Shown here one piece after another: positions 38,967 through 52,249 of a stretch of DNA of 64,000 nt. The stretch comes from Branchiostoma lanceolatum (lineage: Eukaryota > Chordata > Leptocardii > Amphioxiformes > Branchiostomatidae): NCBI RefSeq assembly GCF_035083965.1, contig NC_089724.1, positions 20,168,974-20,232,973 on the forward strand. The letters are read 5' to 3'. Every line of letters begins with the position of its first letter. The first letter of the stretch is position 1. Below the pieces are notes generated by a model. That model was not told where the DNA came from. It worked only from the letters and a program-made list of their open reading frames with translations, and ran no database searches. The position numbers were made by a program, and so were the translations under genes.

Positions 38967-41900
38967 CCATTGAAGATCTACTCATCACATCTCTATCATC
39001 TCCTCTACAGCACATGTGGGTTAAGGAATTATGGTCAGATTTGACCATTACTTTCCAATGTTATTTAGCATGCAGAGCAAAAGTCACATATGGTATCATT
39101 CAGGTGTGTTCTGCTGAGCCATGGTGATGGTAGCTGCAGTCCAGCTTTTCTGTATTTTCTACAATGTATGATGTATTTATCACTGTGACAGTAACATAGT
39201 TTTATCCTTATGACCAACCTGAATGTGAACTGTAGATTTGTGATAAGTTGTACTTATTTTTATGCAGCCTTAATAAAAAAAAAGTTTGTTAACTGTAATC
39301 TTTAGATTTCATAATTGTAGTAGTGAGTGAATTCTAGAATTCTATTATATATATTAGATTTTTAAAACTTGTTATACGGCTGTTTCCTATGCACTCATTA
39401 CTCCATACACTTATGTTGCAATAGAAAATGGTAAAACAGAAATGGTAGCTCTGCAGCAATATGAGTTCTTTTTTTTTGTCAGGAAGGCAGGACAGGTTTG
39501 CTGTTCTTTATTTATTTATTATAACAAATGTGTTTATTTCTTATTTTTCATTTGTTCCTTTGTGTTTATCTGTTTCTTGTTATCTGCCTACAGTCGTACG
39601 TGTATGTTGTTGATAGTCTGTGTATAGATATGAAGTATAAGGCTATAACATTAGATGTATAGGAAGCACAAATCAATGGTGTTATCATTAGACTTTCATT
39701 CATACTTAATGTCATACACACAGCACATATAGATAGTGTATAGTCTGGAACATACTTACTGGTCAATTGTGCAAACTCAGCTAATATCTCGTTTTCTGTG
39801 TCTAATGTATAGGACGTTAGAAACAAAGCAATGTAAGATACACCTAGAGCGTTTGTTTCTTCGTATGACTTTTCAATCTTCACCGCACTAGCTTCACAGT
39901 AGAGCTATAATGGATTATGTATTGCACCTGAGTGTTTATCTCAAAAAATCTTTTGTCTTTTGATTTTTTCTCAAAATTTGATCTCATGGTCAACGCATAA
40001 TGTTACATTTTGTACATGTAACCTTATCTCCAAAAAAACTTGAAGCACTGTTACAATACCTGCTTGACATTTTGAGTTTCCCTGACTAACCAAGCACATT
40101 ATAAACCAGCAAATGCTGTCAGATAAAAGCTTAATGGGTGTACAAGAGCTAATTTTATGTTTTGTGCCATACTTATTGTGTACATTGCATCGGTGTCTTC
40201 CTTTGATCATTACATTGATGCTCATAGCAGGTATGTTGTTATTGCATCTTGGCAAGCATAACTTGTTACTGCTCCTGAAAGCATGAAAAGCAGATGTCTG
40301 CCTCTCAAGATATGTAACTATAACCTAGGCATAAAGAGATTCAATATATGTACTAAAATGTAGTAGGTGGTATATATTGTACATGTATAACATATACTAT
40401 GTATATATGCTTTTAAGTTTTGGGTTAGTTATCAAGTAGGTTACAGTAGCAGCTGTATAGCCAGTGATAATGTTGTCCCCAACTCAATTGGTTTGGTAGA
40501 TTCATACATATCTGTATTATCAGCTAATAACTTGTTCTCAAACAGGCATAGTTCACTGCAAGGAAGATCAGGTATTTGAACAACTAGACAGTCATGGCTG
40601 TTCTGTTGAAATATTTTTGTCAACAGCTTTATGATTTTAATGAGCTGTGTTCCATACTGTAGTATGAGTGGGGAAACACACTTGAGTGCAGGGTTTCCTC
40701 AGCTTACCATGCACCCTCCAAAGAAACACTTTCAAGAATCCCAGCAAATGTGAAAGGCAGACAGATGATAATCATGAACAGCACGAGCATCATATTGTAT
40801 GGTTATTCTGTTATAAGACCTTCCCCAACAGAAATAGCCATAATGACTTTATGATGACTGCAGTGTAAATTTTGACAAAGTTAGCATATGTACCCATTAT
40901 ATGCAATAAGCACCTATTCCAGGCAAGCAATCAATAGTGAGGATATTGCTCCAGAAGCAAATATTGCATTACCATGTACCACTTCACCTTTAAGTCTTAC
41001 AACATGTTGCAACAAGTTTTCTTTATTCCGAATTCGTAACCTAGCTTGTCCCTGGCACCCAACTGTGTTACCAAAACAAATTTGTCTGTCAAGAAGCTAC
41101 ATCATGAGGGGGATGGTTAAAGGTGCTGTTGGTGTAGTAATTCCAAACAAGGTTTTATCTTCAAATTTCCAGCAGTAAGATGCATTTGCATGATGACACA
41201 CAACATTTATTGAAATACAGCTGCAGTAAGTATTCTTGCAATCTGCCTATTCTGCATACTGCTGTTAGTCAATAATTTGCCAGTGTTAATTAGAGGAAGT
41301 GTGAAGTATATACCATTTATAAACAGGAGAGAATGGTTTACTCATGAGATGGGAAGTACCTTGTAACACGTGCTGCTGGGCTACTGTCATAATGTATGGT
41401 GTATATCACTGGTGTCATTGGCCTTGGTGAAGAAGAGGATGGCAGAATGTATCTACTGGAATTGAGGAGAGAATAACAATAATGCCACTAAAGCCTCCCT
41501 CTCAAGGTTTTGGATGTGAAATTATGGATATGGATGGGTAAACTTTGTAATTTGAGTCAATTGCTTTACTTGGCTTTTGTAACAACAGGCTTTTTGCAGT
41601 GGACTTTACTTAGAACAATTATAGTATACAATGAATGATACAATGATTCAAATTAACAAGAAACACACTGTTGCAACTTTTCAAGGGTTTGTATTTTCTC
41701 AACTCCCATAACCTCACACTTTGCATTCATTCTCACCTATGTGATTCGACATGAGCTTGGTATAATTGCAACTTCCTTTAAAATGTTAAATACAGGGTAA
41801 CAAGTTATAGTGACAAGCAACAATACTGTATAAATTGCACAAAAAAATACAAAATCTCCAAAATATGCAGCCAAATGTAATTTCTTTCACTATCAACATG

Positions 41901-42758
41901 AGTGCAAAGCTTTATTCCGAGTTAATGATATACTAGTGAAAAACAAATGAGTCAGCACAATTATACCCCATTGAACAGGATGGCAAAAACTCAAGTTTCA
42001 TGTTACCATCACAGAAACTGCTCGAAACAGAAATTGACTGATCTCACATGTTGAAATCATGCATCTCTGCACATTACACACACATTTCGTATTGTGCATA
42101 AACTGAAAACTTCAACATCTCAATTTTTGCTGTACATCAAATATGTGCCACGTGTGTACCCAAGTTAACAGAATAATCACAATGCAGACATTTCAATACA
42201 TACAGGGTCAACAAATGTACTATAAACCTGTATGGTCAAATAAACAATTGTTCTAACTTCCCTTGAAACCTTATTTCAAACTTTAGACTAGCAATCATTA
42301 TGACTGAACCCTTCAAACTAGTCAATGGTTTTAAGGAAATCTACATACCTTACTTTGTGATATCTAATGCTTTAATATCACAAGGTTCCTTCCTGCACAT
42401 GACAACATGACACATCATGCAACAGTAGTGAAGAAATATCAAACATGACTAGGCTGGGCAGTAACTTTACATGATGATTTTTAGCTATAACATGCCTACA
42501 GTTATGTGTCAAGTACAAAACAGAGTGGAAGACCAAACTACTAGGTTGAAGGCACAGACGAGGAGGGATTGCCGGGGAAGGGTGGTTACATTGGCGTGCT
42601 GTCCTCTATTTAAGTCGATGGTGCAACAGTTTCTTTAGAATCCATCTTTCTATGTGTCTGTTAATTATCACGTTTGGATAATACTGTTCTCAACAGATCA
42701 CCATCTTTCTTGGTTTGTCCCAAACTGATGTTCATTTCCATAACAGTCTGGAATGCTG
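38967..42758. other. Convergent region between PSTK and AUP1
   Basis: This holds the PSTK 3' UTR on the left and the AUP1 3' UTR on the right. A plus-strand AATAAA at 39272-39277, followed by an A run, is a good PSTK polyadenylation signal about 306 bp after the stop. A minus-strand AATAAA (TTTATT at 41911-41916) is a candidate for AUP1. Between them the DNA is AT-rich, and no open frame has coding support. Confidence 0.55.
39272..39277 (+). promoter_or_regulatory. PSTK polyadenylation signal
   Basis: Canonical AATAAA, 306 bp downstream of the PSTK stop codon, immediately followed by an A-rich run and then a T/G-containing stretch. It is the first canonical signal after the stop. Confidence 0.55.
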
Positions 42759-45700
42759 TCATTGAAGTCCATGTTTCTCCATATACCTCCTAAATGAGAA
42801 GATGGAAAAAAGGAGAAAATGGAAAAAAGAAGAGGGAATGTTTATTATGTTTTCTATAGTGCAGGAGAGGCATCAATTCAACAATATTGTCCCGTGTGCT
42901 GAACTAAATCCTAGAGCACAGAAGGATTTACATTCAAATAACCCTGTCTGTCAGACTGAGCAACTTTCCCAGTTTACCACTTACCCTAGCTGGTACACTA
43001 CTAACCCTGTCCTTGGTGCTGAACAACAGTCAGACTACCAGTACTTTATTCCTGGTGAACTAACCCTGTCCTTGGTGCTAAACATAATTCTGACTAACAG
43101 TACTTTATTCCTGGTGCGCTACTTACCCTGTCTTTGGTGCTGAATAACATTCTAACTGCCTATACTCTATTTCTGGTACAGTAATGACCCTGTCCTTGGT
43201 GCTAAACATAATTCTGACTAACAGTACTTTATTCCTGGTGCGCTACTTACCCTGTCTTTGGTGCTGAATAACATTCTAACTGCCTATACTCTATTTCTGG
43301 TACAGTAATGACCCTGTCCTTGGTGCTGAACATAATTCTGACTAACAGTACTTTCTTCCTAGTGTGCTACTAACCCTGTCCTTAGTGCTGAATAACATTC
43401 TAACTACACATACTTTATTTCTGGTACAGTAATGACCCTGTCCTTGGTGCTGAACAATATACAGTCTCTGACCACATCCTCCATGCACTAGGACTAAGTG
43501 ATGAAAATGCAGAAATTACCTTCTGGCAATATCATACATGGCCTGCTTCCTCTCCTGTAGTGACATGTGCCTCTGGTCAGGTGCTCTGTTAAACTCTCCT
43601 GCAAACTTAGGTATCTCCACAGGGCTGGCCATCTGTAGAGGTACCAAAAGAATTAGACGGCATAGCATGTAGTCAAAAACTACAACATCTTATAATAAGC
43701 TGGATGGTAAGTTTTAAAATATCTAAATTTCCTGCCCTTGAATCACAGTCATTTGCATTTGAAGTCTATGCCAGAAAATTCAATTTATGCTGATGAAGAA
43801 TTTGCCTTGTCAATAGATGAGTAGGATGCAATGTGGAGGAAATTTTGCAAGCATGAACTTACCTGGGCTGCACCATCATCTTGCGTCGGGGGAGAAGACA
43901 GTTTAGATGCCTGTTCAGGTGTTGGAGGGGGTGTCTCTGGGGTATACCTGACCCTCCCCTCCAGGATGTTAGTAATGGTAGCATCCACATCACCAGTCTC
44001 CACTGAGAACAGAGAAAATGCAGTATGAAAACTAAGATATTTTACTGTAAAAATACTTAGCTGCTTTAGGTCAGTTTTTCAATAAACTTATTAATGACAT
44101 TTCCAGAAAATTATGAGGAGTTGCACACCTCCTTCCCTTCTGTTACAACAATTAACCAGTGAATATCAATATATGCTGATTCATAATGGCTAGCCTTCTT
44201 ATAAATTCAGTGAGTATATATAGACAGTTACAACTTACTCAGGTCCCTTCTCACAATGTCTTCTGGCACCTGGGGCAGCACTTCCCTCACCTGGCTCACC
44301 ATCACCTGAAGCTTCCTCTCACCTGTTACAGGTAAACATACACCTGTCTTCAGCAGAAATCACCATGGCATTCTTAAGTACTTCAAACAAGTGGAGGATT
44401 GAACAAACCTTCAGTTTGAAGTACGGTCCCCATATGATATAAGATTGGATTTGAGTGAAAACCTTTCAAATCCCAAAAGTATGAAGCCAGCATTCCAAGT
44501 GCAACTTTATACAGCTAGCTAAAAACTGAAAGCAGAACTGCAGCAAAACAACATACATAAAGACAGTTCCTTGAACAGAACACATTTGTTCTGCACATGA
44601 TAAAAGGGGGGCATTCCTTTCTAGATGCCAGTGCCATATGCTGCTCAAAAAGTCAAACTGCCAGTTAACATCTTTATATCAGCAATTTCGTTATGTGAGC
44701 ATGAACAGAAAATATGCAATTATTGGTTGAATGAAACTAGTACTGCTATGTAGTTAGGTGTGTGTTGAAGGGGTATGAAACTTTGAATATGAAAAGCATT
44801 ATTATGCCAATCTTAGAATCTTTTAGACAGTTAAGTCAGCATATCTCTTCCCACAGACTTTTGTGACCAGCAAAAAATTTTCTTGTTTCAAACCCGTCTG
44901 ACCATAAGTCCTATAAGAAAAGAAAATAATGACTTAATCTTCATGTAGAACACATGTTTTTCTCAGGATCTCTGTAAACCCTACAAGTTCCTTATTCAAC
45001 ACTAATGGGAGCAGGCCCTAATTGGGCCAAGTATAACTCATGATAACAAAGGCCTCAGAGATCGAGTTCTTTGTTCAACCTATCAGCTTGTGTCATTAAT
45101 GAAAAGGCTATGCTGGTAGGTACAGGTACATGTGTGTCCGGCAGGAGGATAGGAGGGAACATTAAAGACAAGATTTTCTCCTGCAACGATTAGGGTGGAG
45201 ACTGGAAACCATCTGGGAAACCGTTGAAGAAAGAAGCCTCTGCCCATTCATAGTTGCTTTGTTGCAAATTCCTATTTCAATACTGAAGGCTAATTGGATG
45301 CAAACGTCGCCAGTCATTTTACATGCACATGTCTTTCAGTTAATGGGCAAATCTTATATCAAATGTGCGTCTCTTGATGAAGAGGTATTCTGTTGCCATG
45401 GTGACATTATGTTTGATTTCAAGCCAAAGGCCACAAAACGGCAAACACAGCCAAGTACCTGACAGTTCAGAGAATAGGTCAAGGTATAATGGCTGGTTAA
45501 GATAGTATATCAGAATGGTCCTGCCACTACATGTAGTACCTGAGTTCCTGGTGGATATCACATTGCCTGTTCTAGGTGTGCCGTCTCCTGTGTTAGTCAG
45601 GGTGGGTTGTTTGGGACGGGCTCCAGGGCTTCTGGTGGCTTGTGTGCCAACAGGAGCAGCTGTAGAAACGCAGGAAACTGCTTGTCATAGATTCATGTAC

Positions 45701-48700
45701 TCGTAGCCGATCAAAAATCTGCTGGAAATTAAGTACTCCAAAGGACAGTTGAATTGAAAAGGCTTCATGTTTTTCATGAAAATACCGTCAGAACTTAACG
45801 CTAACAGGATGGGAATAGCATCAAAACAACAGGATAAAAGTCCGTCACTGTCAGATTGGCTTTTATTCATGTAGAACATGCATGTCTGGGTGATACCTTC
45901 GGGTTGTGGCCGATGTGACATCCTCTTGAGGTGTTCCAGCACATCAGATTTTGTGATGTTTGTGGCTTCCACTCCAAGATGTGCTGCTAGAACCTGTTAT
46001 AGTGGCAAATAGTCTAGTCAAAATATGGCACTTCTAGAGTTTTAATCACATGCCAAAATTTCTGGTTAAAGCACTGGTCCAGACTGACAAGAGTTAAACG
46101 CTTTCCTTCCTAACTATGTGGGATTTACGTCATGGGATAAAGTACATGTACCCTCATAGTCTTCCTATTACACAAGGATGAAATAAAATTTAAAAGGAAA
46201 AAAGGTAAAATCTTTTGCATATTCAGTCCATTGATGTTTACAATAGTAATTGGAAACTGCCTTATGTACATAAATGTCACAAAGAGGAATTCCATAGTGG
46301 GTAATTAGGTGCTAGCCTATGTTTCCTTCCTTGTGACAACCTGAAACCCTTCGAGAACCCTATTGTAAATTATTGTTAAATAGAACAGCATAGCGGACAA
46401 TGAGAAAAGTGCTTTTGTCATTCTATCCTTGAAGAAATAAGAAGACTGTTGAAGGGCATTCAGTCCCCAGCTACCACTGGTTGCTTTGGATATAAAGACA
46501 TGAACGTCAGCATGGGTTGAATATCACAGAAGAGAAAGCTAACACTAGGGAATAAATTAGCTTTCACACCATTCTACCATTCAGAGGAAAAGAAAAATGA
46601 CTTTCTAATGCCATCAGGTTATGTATGTTTTTCATTCACAAAACTGAACAGTCCTGCAATGAAGAACATGTCAAAAAGTTCTTCTGAATGTTGTAATTTA
46701 ACTTGTGAAAGTTGTTCTCTTGTTGTTCAATCTCACAGAAGCAAATCTCGAGAGTAGTGATAGACAAATCTCTATTTGGCATACTAGTAAATGCTTCAGA
46801 ACTTCTATTGTAGAAAACTTTGAGCACAAAGTTTCTACTAAACAACCATGATCTTATCCTACCTTCTGTGTTTTTCTGCCAAATTCTTCTGCAGTATCTT
46901 CTTCCCGATGCACAGATGGTAAGAAACTGTTCAACAACAAAATATACAATTGAAATATTCCTACATTTTGACATTACATAATGCATAATGAATGTCTGTA
47001 CGAAAGCTTTTTTCATGGTCTATGCATATGAAAGAATTAAGTCTACTGTAACATCTTTTGGATTTGAATAATAGAGCTCCCATTTGCATCTAAAATTCAG
47101 GCTGAGATGGTTGGTAACATTTTACTCCTCTCCTTGCTCCTTAACCCTGTTTTAGTTCTGGTACTATCATCCCAAGTAATGCTATGTGATGTTCTTAATC
47201 CCCACTCCTTCATTCCAAATAAGAAAAATACTTGATCATCCTTATACAAAACAATCACTTTAAACTTCCACTTTCTTTGTGAATATTCTATTGTACAACT
47301 AAATTACCCTGTAAAAAACCTGTCATTCACTGAAATGTATTAATGGCTGTAAAAGTGTTAACCTGATGGTGAATACTGTAGCAGGTGTGAAGAGAAACCA
47401 AAACAGATCAGCCAACCATGACGACCCAGGTAGGCACTATGGTATACAAACAAGAACATCTTATTAGAATAGGATACCTCAATAATATCAAAAAGTTTCG
47501 CTCTGTTATTGGTACCTAATTTGTAAAGGATATTGTAGCATCAATCTTTTTCACGGATACTATAGTATAACTAGAGAAAAGAAGACCTTCCTGTATTGTG
47601 AACAAAAACATTACATGTACTTCGCGGGGTGGAGATAGGTGCACCCAACAAAAAAATTAGGTGTACAGAAAGAATTTTGGGTGCACCACATGAAATAAAG
47701 TTGAATGTCAGCAAAACATAATTTCAAACTTTAATGCTACTGCCTCTCATGCGAACTTCAACCTGCAATTCTAAATAACCTGAAATAAAATTTCAAAATT
47801 TCAAACAAGTAATACATTCAATAAAGTACAACAAAAGGTTATATTCCTTTTTCTGATACTTACATTTCAAGAATATTCTGTATATTAGTGTACAATTGTA
47901 CATTTACCCTATAGTGTAAGAAAATATCTAGTGCACCCCCAGGTGCACATGCACTCACTATTTTGAGCCCTGCTTTGTATTATACTTTGTATGAGAATAG
48001 GTTACTTCAAAACACACATTTGACACAGATACATAGCTTAAAGTGTACTTGACACTATAGTATCATATATAGATTGTCTGGGCTAACACAATGCCTAAAA
48101 ATGGCTGAACCCAGGCAGTGCGAGCCTTTCTTAAGCATCGTGTTAGCACAGACAATCTATGTAACGCTATAGTGTCAGTTACACTTTTTAGAACACTTTA
48201 CTCAGATAGATTCTAAAGCTGATACAAACAGTATACCCACCACACCAATTCTGAAGAGAGGTCGACTGACAGAGATGGCAATGGGCTGGACAGTTGGATG
48301 GTCCAATGAAAATGGTAATGAACTGGAAAAACAGAAACATTTGTGTCAGACATTTTGCAACTGATGAGAACACACATTATCTGACTTCATCTTCCCAAAC
48401 CACATACATGCTACATATATTCAGTTCTTAAAAAGAATAAAATATTCTTAACTTTTATAAATCTCACACTAAAAGGTACAATCAGACTCATGACAGTTAC
48501 AATAATTTCAATCTTTAATGGAAGGTTGAAGATGGCTTATAATAATTTTCAAAATTGCCATACATTTTGCCTTTTGATAGAGCACTATGTTATATGATAT
48601 CTTACTTTTCTTCACACGTAGACAAAACCAGGTGTAGGAATATAATGTACCTAAACTTGAGCAGGCCTTTCTGACTATTGGTACAAGCTTCCTCGGGTTG

Positions 48701-51171
48701 GAACATGAGAGGTAGTGTTTCCTGGCTGAGGTGCTGCTGTGCATCCTGGGATACATGTAGCTGTGTCCTGGTCTCATCACTATGTTTCTGCCCCATCATC
48801 CAGGACAGCCATCTTGGTAGATTCTCACTACATGACTGAAATATTTTGTTCATTTGTTTATTTTCAAGAACTTATGGTTGCCTTCATGCCAAATCATTCA
48901 TACCTTTTCATTCATAAAAAGTACTGGTCCATTTAATGTGTACAGGCATTACCCCCCCCCCACCCCCACGGTAGTGAGTATCATGCACAAACTGCCTGGC
49001 TGGCAAAAGATATGACATCCATTTTCGAATTTCAGTGGAGAAAGGGTTGAGAAGATGCACAAAACACAGCTGAACTGATCACATGGCACTTACCATGACA
49101 CATGGAAGTACAAGGTTCACAGCTGTGTAGTCCAGTTCTGTCACATGATTGGCTACAAGCAGCCTTGCTCTGTTGTCCTCGTGGCCAGGTCCATCAGATG
49201 AAACAAATATACCCAACACAGCACACATGGTCTTAAGGACTACCCTGGAATGAACAATGTAGAATGGTTTGTTTAAGGGAAGTTTGATGTCAACCTAGAA
49301 TCTGCAATAAAGATATAAAAGAGGTATTATGTAGCTACAACTGATTAAAACCACCTAAGTACACATGGCACAAAATATGAACTATAAGTGACATATCAAT
49401 TTCAGTTATCATTAGCTAATTCTTTAAATTGCACCTTGTGAGAGCAGAATTCCTGGGCAGTAGGCAGGAGATGAGGAAGACATGAAGTCCAATGAAGACA
49501 CGTACAAGAGCTAGTACCACTCCGATGGGAAAGTATGGCAACAGCAGAAGCCGCTGTGGCCATCTGGGTAGTCTGCAGACCAGGAAGAGAATATTGCATT
49601 TCAAATAACAATTCTTCTTACTCAATGCAACACGTCTGCAACAATGTCATTGCTTATGGAAACCTGATGCAAAAGAAAACAAATTATATGATAATATGAC
49701 ACTGTTTTATGTAAAGTATCATTGTAGCTACAGTAAGCACACTTTGCTTAATCTCCATGATAAAAATACCTGTCATGATATATAATAGAATTCTGAATAC
49801 AACACGGGGTATCCCGTATCACCCGAGGTACCAGCCCGACCACGGGTAGGATCGCCCGACGGCTGTAGGCCGGAGGGCGATCTGACCCGCGGGAGGCCTG
49901 GGACCGAGGGTGATGCTGAATACACAGTGTTGTATTTTATTTATGTCATACCCACCGAGTAAACACATTTCAACGCGGAATGCGCCAGAAGTTAAAGGAA
50001 GTTTTGTGTCCTCGAACAAAAAACTGTAACAACATTGATTCTAACCTCCGAATCCGGTATTCGAATTCTCGATGGCGGCGCAACTGGCATGCTCAAAATG
50101 GATTCTAAATATTCTATGGAAGCCTGTGTGATCTACAACTTAGAACCCCGTGTGATACGGAAAATTATCAGATGGTCCGGAATACCCGGCCCGTATCGAA
50201 TGTTTTCGCGGCCCAGGTATGACATAAAAGTTACTATTACCCAGGGGTTCATCTAAATCAGGAAAGAGGGGCGTTGCACCCTCTTGTTTCAGCCCAGCTC
50301 CCCCTTGTCAAATTCAGATTTTAGCTTAATATGAGCATACTGCCTTCACTCAGCAATAGATTCATCCATAAATACATAGAATTTACTCCCTCGCATGTGT
50401 GTGCTCCCTCTTGTTTAATTTTTCTAGAAAAACCCCTGATTACCCATTATAAGACTGATCTCTATCTAAAATTCACAAAATTTACATTTTGAATGAAGCA
50501 TTTAGTGATGGAATGACAGTATAAACTTTGTAACAGTGGGGGTTCAAGCGCCTCCAACTGACCAGTCTAACTGGCCGCGACCTTTTAGCCTGGTGGTTAA
50601 GGCGTGCGTGTCTGTGATCTGGGCTGCCGGTTTTGACGTGGGTTCGAATTTCGGTTGGGATCACTTGTTTCTACTCGCTCCTTTGATGTGTTCCAACTTT
50701 TCAATGTGTATTCCACCAACACAAATGAAGAATTGTTTTATATGAATAGTGCTGTAACCTAGAAAGATGTGCAAACAGCCTAACTACATTGTGTGTCCTG
50801 TTTCTAGACATTTCCCCCTTAGACATTTCCCCTTGGACATTTCTCTCATAGTCGTTTCCCCTGTGTGTGATTCCCCTGAGGTCATATTATAGGTCAATTC
50901 GAATGAAAACAATTCTTTTATGTAGTAATTTACACTTACACCAACGTCACACGTCTTTTAATGTAAATCAGACGAACGAGGAAACTTTGAATATAAGGAG
51001 CAATTAGTGCTGATTGAAATAACTTGATTCATATCTAACACTATCTATTTTTAACGCCATACGTGGTCAGATACTACATATGTAGCCCCCCTCCCACTTT
51101 CGATCGGGCACACATTCAACCGAAGTTGTACTTCACCTGGTGCTGTCGTAAAGGTCCTCAACTTGGACCAT
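42759..51171 (-). CDS. AUP1: AUP1, lipid droplet and ERAD ubiquitin-system adaptor, complete
   Basis: AUP1 sits as a hairpin in ER and lipid droplet membranes and recruits the E2 UBE2G2. Thirteen coding exons in 5' to 3' order: 51137-51171, 49435-49572, 49094-49244, 48651-48835, 48241-48322, 47363-47436, 46863-46926, 45897-45993, 45540-45659, 44239-44322, 43863-44002, 43520-43632, 42759-42789. The total is 437 aa. It starts MVQVEDLYDSTRLPRWPQR, followed by the hydrophobic hairpin (about 19-50, ending GLHVFLISCLL). The acyltransferase-like block has TMCAVLG and NHVTELD (H91, D96: an HX4D motif). PLMFQPEEACTNSQKGLLKF matches the family's LLLFPEEEATNGREGLLRF. A CUE domain lies near 322-361 (REVLPQVPEDIVRRDLMETG). 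The C-terminal G2BR-like helix is SLQERKQAMYDIARRRYMEK. The stop is TGA. The last coding exon is only 31 nt. The donor at 48241 was chosen by frame among three nearby GTs and is the least certain junction. Confidence 0.93.
42942..43455. repeat. Minisatellite in the last AUP1 intron, about 62-bp period
   Basis: At least eight copies of a unit beginning CCCTGTCCTTGGTGCT start at about 43005, 43064, 43125, 43188, 43249, 43312, 43373 and 43436. Alternate units are more alike (AACATAATTCTGACTAACAG versus AATAACATTCTAACTGCC), giving a higher-order period of about 124 bp. It lies between the final two coding exons. Confidence 0.9.
47636..47972. mobile_element. Diverged copy of the CAGGGCTC-type TIR element in an AUP1 intron
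   Basis: Shares long blocks with 16621-16950 in the same orientation: ATTAGGTGyACAGAAAGAAT, TTTGGGTGCACCACATrAAA, AAAGTACAACAAaaGGTTATATT, and the right end TATTTTGAGCCCTG. The left CAGGGCTC end is missing or eroded. Confidence 0.8.
48041..48186. mobile_element. Short MITE with about 52-bp inverted arms in an AUP1 intron
   Basis: The left arm 48041-48094 (AAGTGTACTTGACACTATAG, then AGATTGTCTGGGCTAACACA) pairs with the right arm 48135-48186 with several mismatches. The loop is about 40 bp. It lies about 55 bp from the donor end of the exon at 48241-48322, close enough that RNA folding could affect splicing. Confidence 0.85.
49790..50230. repeat. GC-rich composite inverted-repeat insertion in AUP1 intron 1
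   Basis: It stands out from AT-rich surroundings. AATACAACAC (near 49793) and GTGTTGTATT (near 49925) bracket a GC-rich core with its own hairpin (GATCGCCC at about 49850, GGGCGATC at about 49876). A second pair, TTATGTCATACC (about 49941) and GGTATGACATAA (about 50216), brackets the next 280 bp. This suggests two nested or adjacent foldback elements. No coding content was recognised. Confidence 0.65.
50572..50760 (+). mobile_element. tRNA-derived SINE
   Basis: The internal pol III promoter is visible: an A-box-like TAGCCTGGTGGTTAAGG at 50586-50602 and a B box GGTTCGAATTT at 50641-50651, with tRNA-like spacing. The head cannot form a good tRNA acceptor stem, and unrelated AT-rich sequence follows, so it is a SINE rather than a tRNA gene. 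The ends are approximate. It lies in AUP1 intron 1, antisense to AUP1. Confidence 0.7.
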
Positions 51172-51420
51172 GATTGATGTTTGACTTGGCGGTGTGACGT
51201 TGTAGGGTCTGGCCGTCCCCACGGTCTTCTATCTCCGGGGGAAAAAGAAATATCCTGAAGAAGTCACATCAATATGGCGCCACGCTCGCCCTTTTGGGTC
51301 AAAGGTCATGCTACGCGATGGCGGGAATTTTAGATTCGGTCGTAAGGGGTGACGGGGCTGTATTAAACAGTTGTTCTGTCTAGCGGCAGGATTCGGGCCA
51401 AGTTCAAGTTTACGAGATTT
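51172..51420 (-). promoter_or_regulatory. AUP1 promoter and 5' UTR
   Basis: The sequence immediately upstream of the AUP1 start codon. It contains AATATGGCGCC (about 51271-51281, YY1-like) and a perfect 13-bp DR1, GGGTCAAAGGTCA, at 51296-51308. DR1 is the binding site class of HNF4 and RXR heterodimers such as PPAR-RXR. AUP1 works on lipid droplets, so a lipid-sensing receptor site is plausible, but binding is not shown. Confidence 0.55.
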
Positions 51421-52249
51421 ACGCCCCTACTCTTCTCCGAGGAACTACTGGTATAACTAAGAACTTATAATGTTAACGTTATATCTAAAGGAATCCTAAA
51501 GGTATGTTATCGATCGCCCTCCCTGAATAGTTTTCTTTGGGCACCTCCTTTATGTTCCGTCGTTATTTTTCTCCTACATGTACTTTGAAATCATCGATTT
51601 GTACAAAAATTCAATGTTTTTCTCTCCCTTTCATACAAAATTGAAATTTATGTCTTCCATTGGCTCAGTTCCAGGCATCAGGCTCTTCATCTTGAAGACG
51701 CCGCACCAGACAACATGGTATCTTCTCTTTTCTGACTCCCGGATTCCTGTTCAACAAGTGTACCCGATCCCCATGTTGTGTCTGTGTATTGCCATCCTCA
51801 TGTAATTGCTAGCTATCTGTTTTCACCGTAGTCTCCACTTTCATGATTGTTACCTTTATCAAGAGACTGAAGCTATCCAATAAGCACTAGGTCAACTAAG
51901 GACAAATATTAGAAATCTTTAAACTTTCTATGATCCTTGTAATGTCAGCCATAACCGCAAAGTATTTCTAAAAATGGAAACATACGCTTTCTATGTAGCG
52001 TGAATACGTAAATTGGCCGTTATGAACATGTGAAACAGGGTCATGATATTTTCGCTGAACACTGACACAGCAAGGAAAGACAAACAAAGTTTCAGGTGCA
52101 CGACTATCTGTTTATTTCATTTTCCGCTTTCTCTGGGTGGCATTTATACATCATCACGGCAAGGCAGCATGCGATGCCCTGGACATCATTTGTTCTCTTT
52201 TTTTATTCAGAAAACACCCGTGACGTCTGAAGTTGTCTCCACCCGGGGT
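51421..52249. other. Intergenic region between AUP1 and the small secreted-protein gene
   Basis: AT-rich sequence with no supported exon. It should include the 3' UTR of the minus-strand gene ending at 52250 or 52261 and the far AUP1 promoter. Short open frames here have no domain or splice support. Confidence 0.5.
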
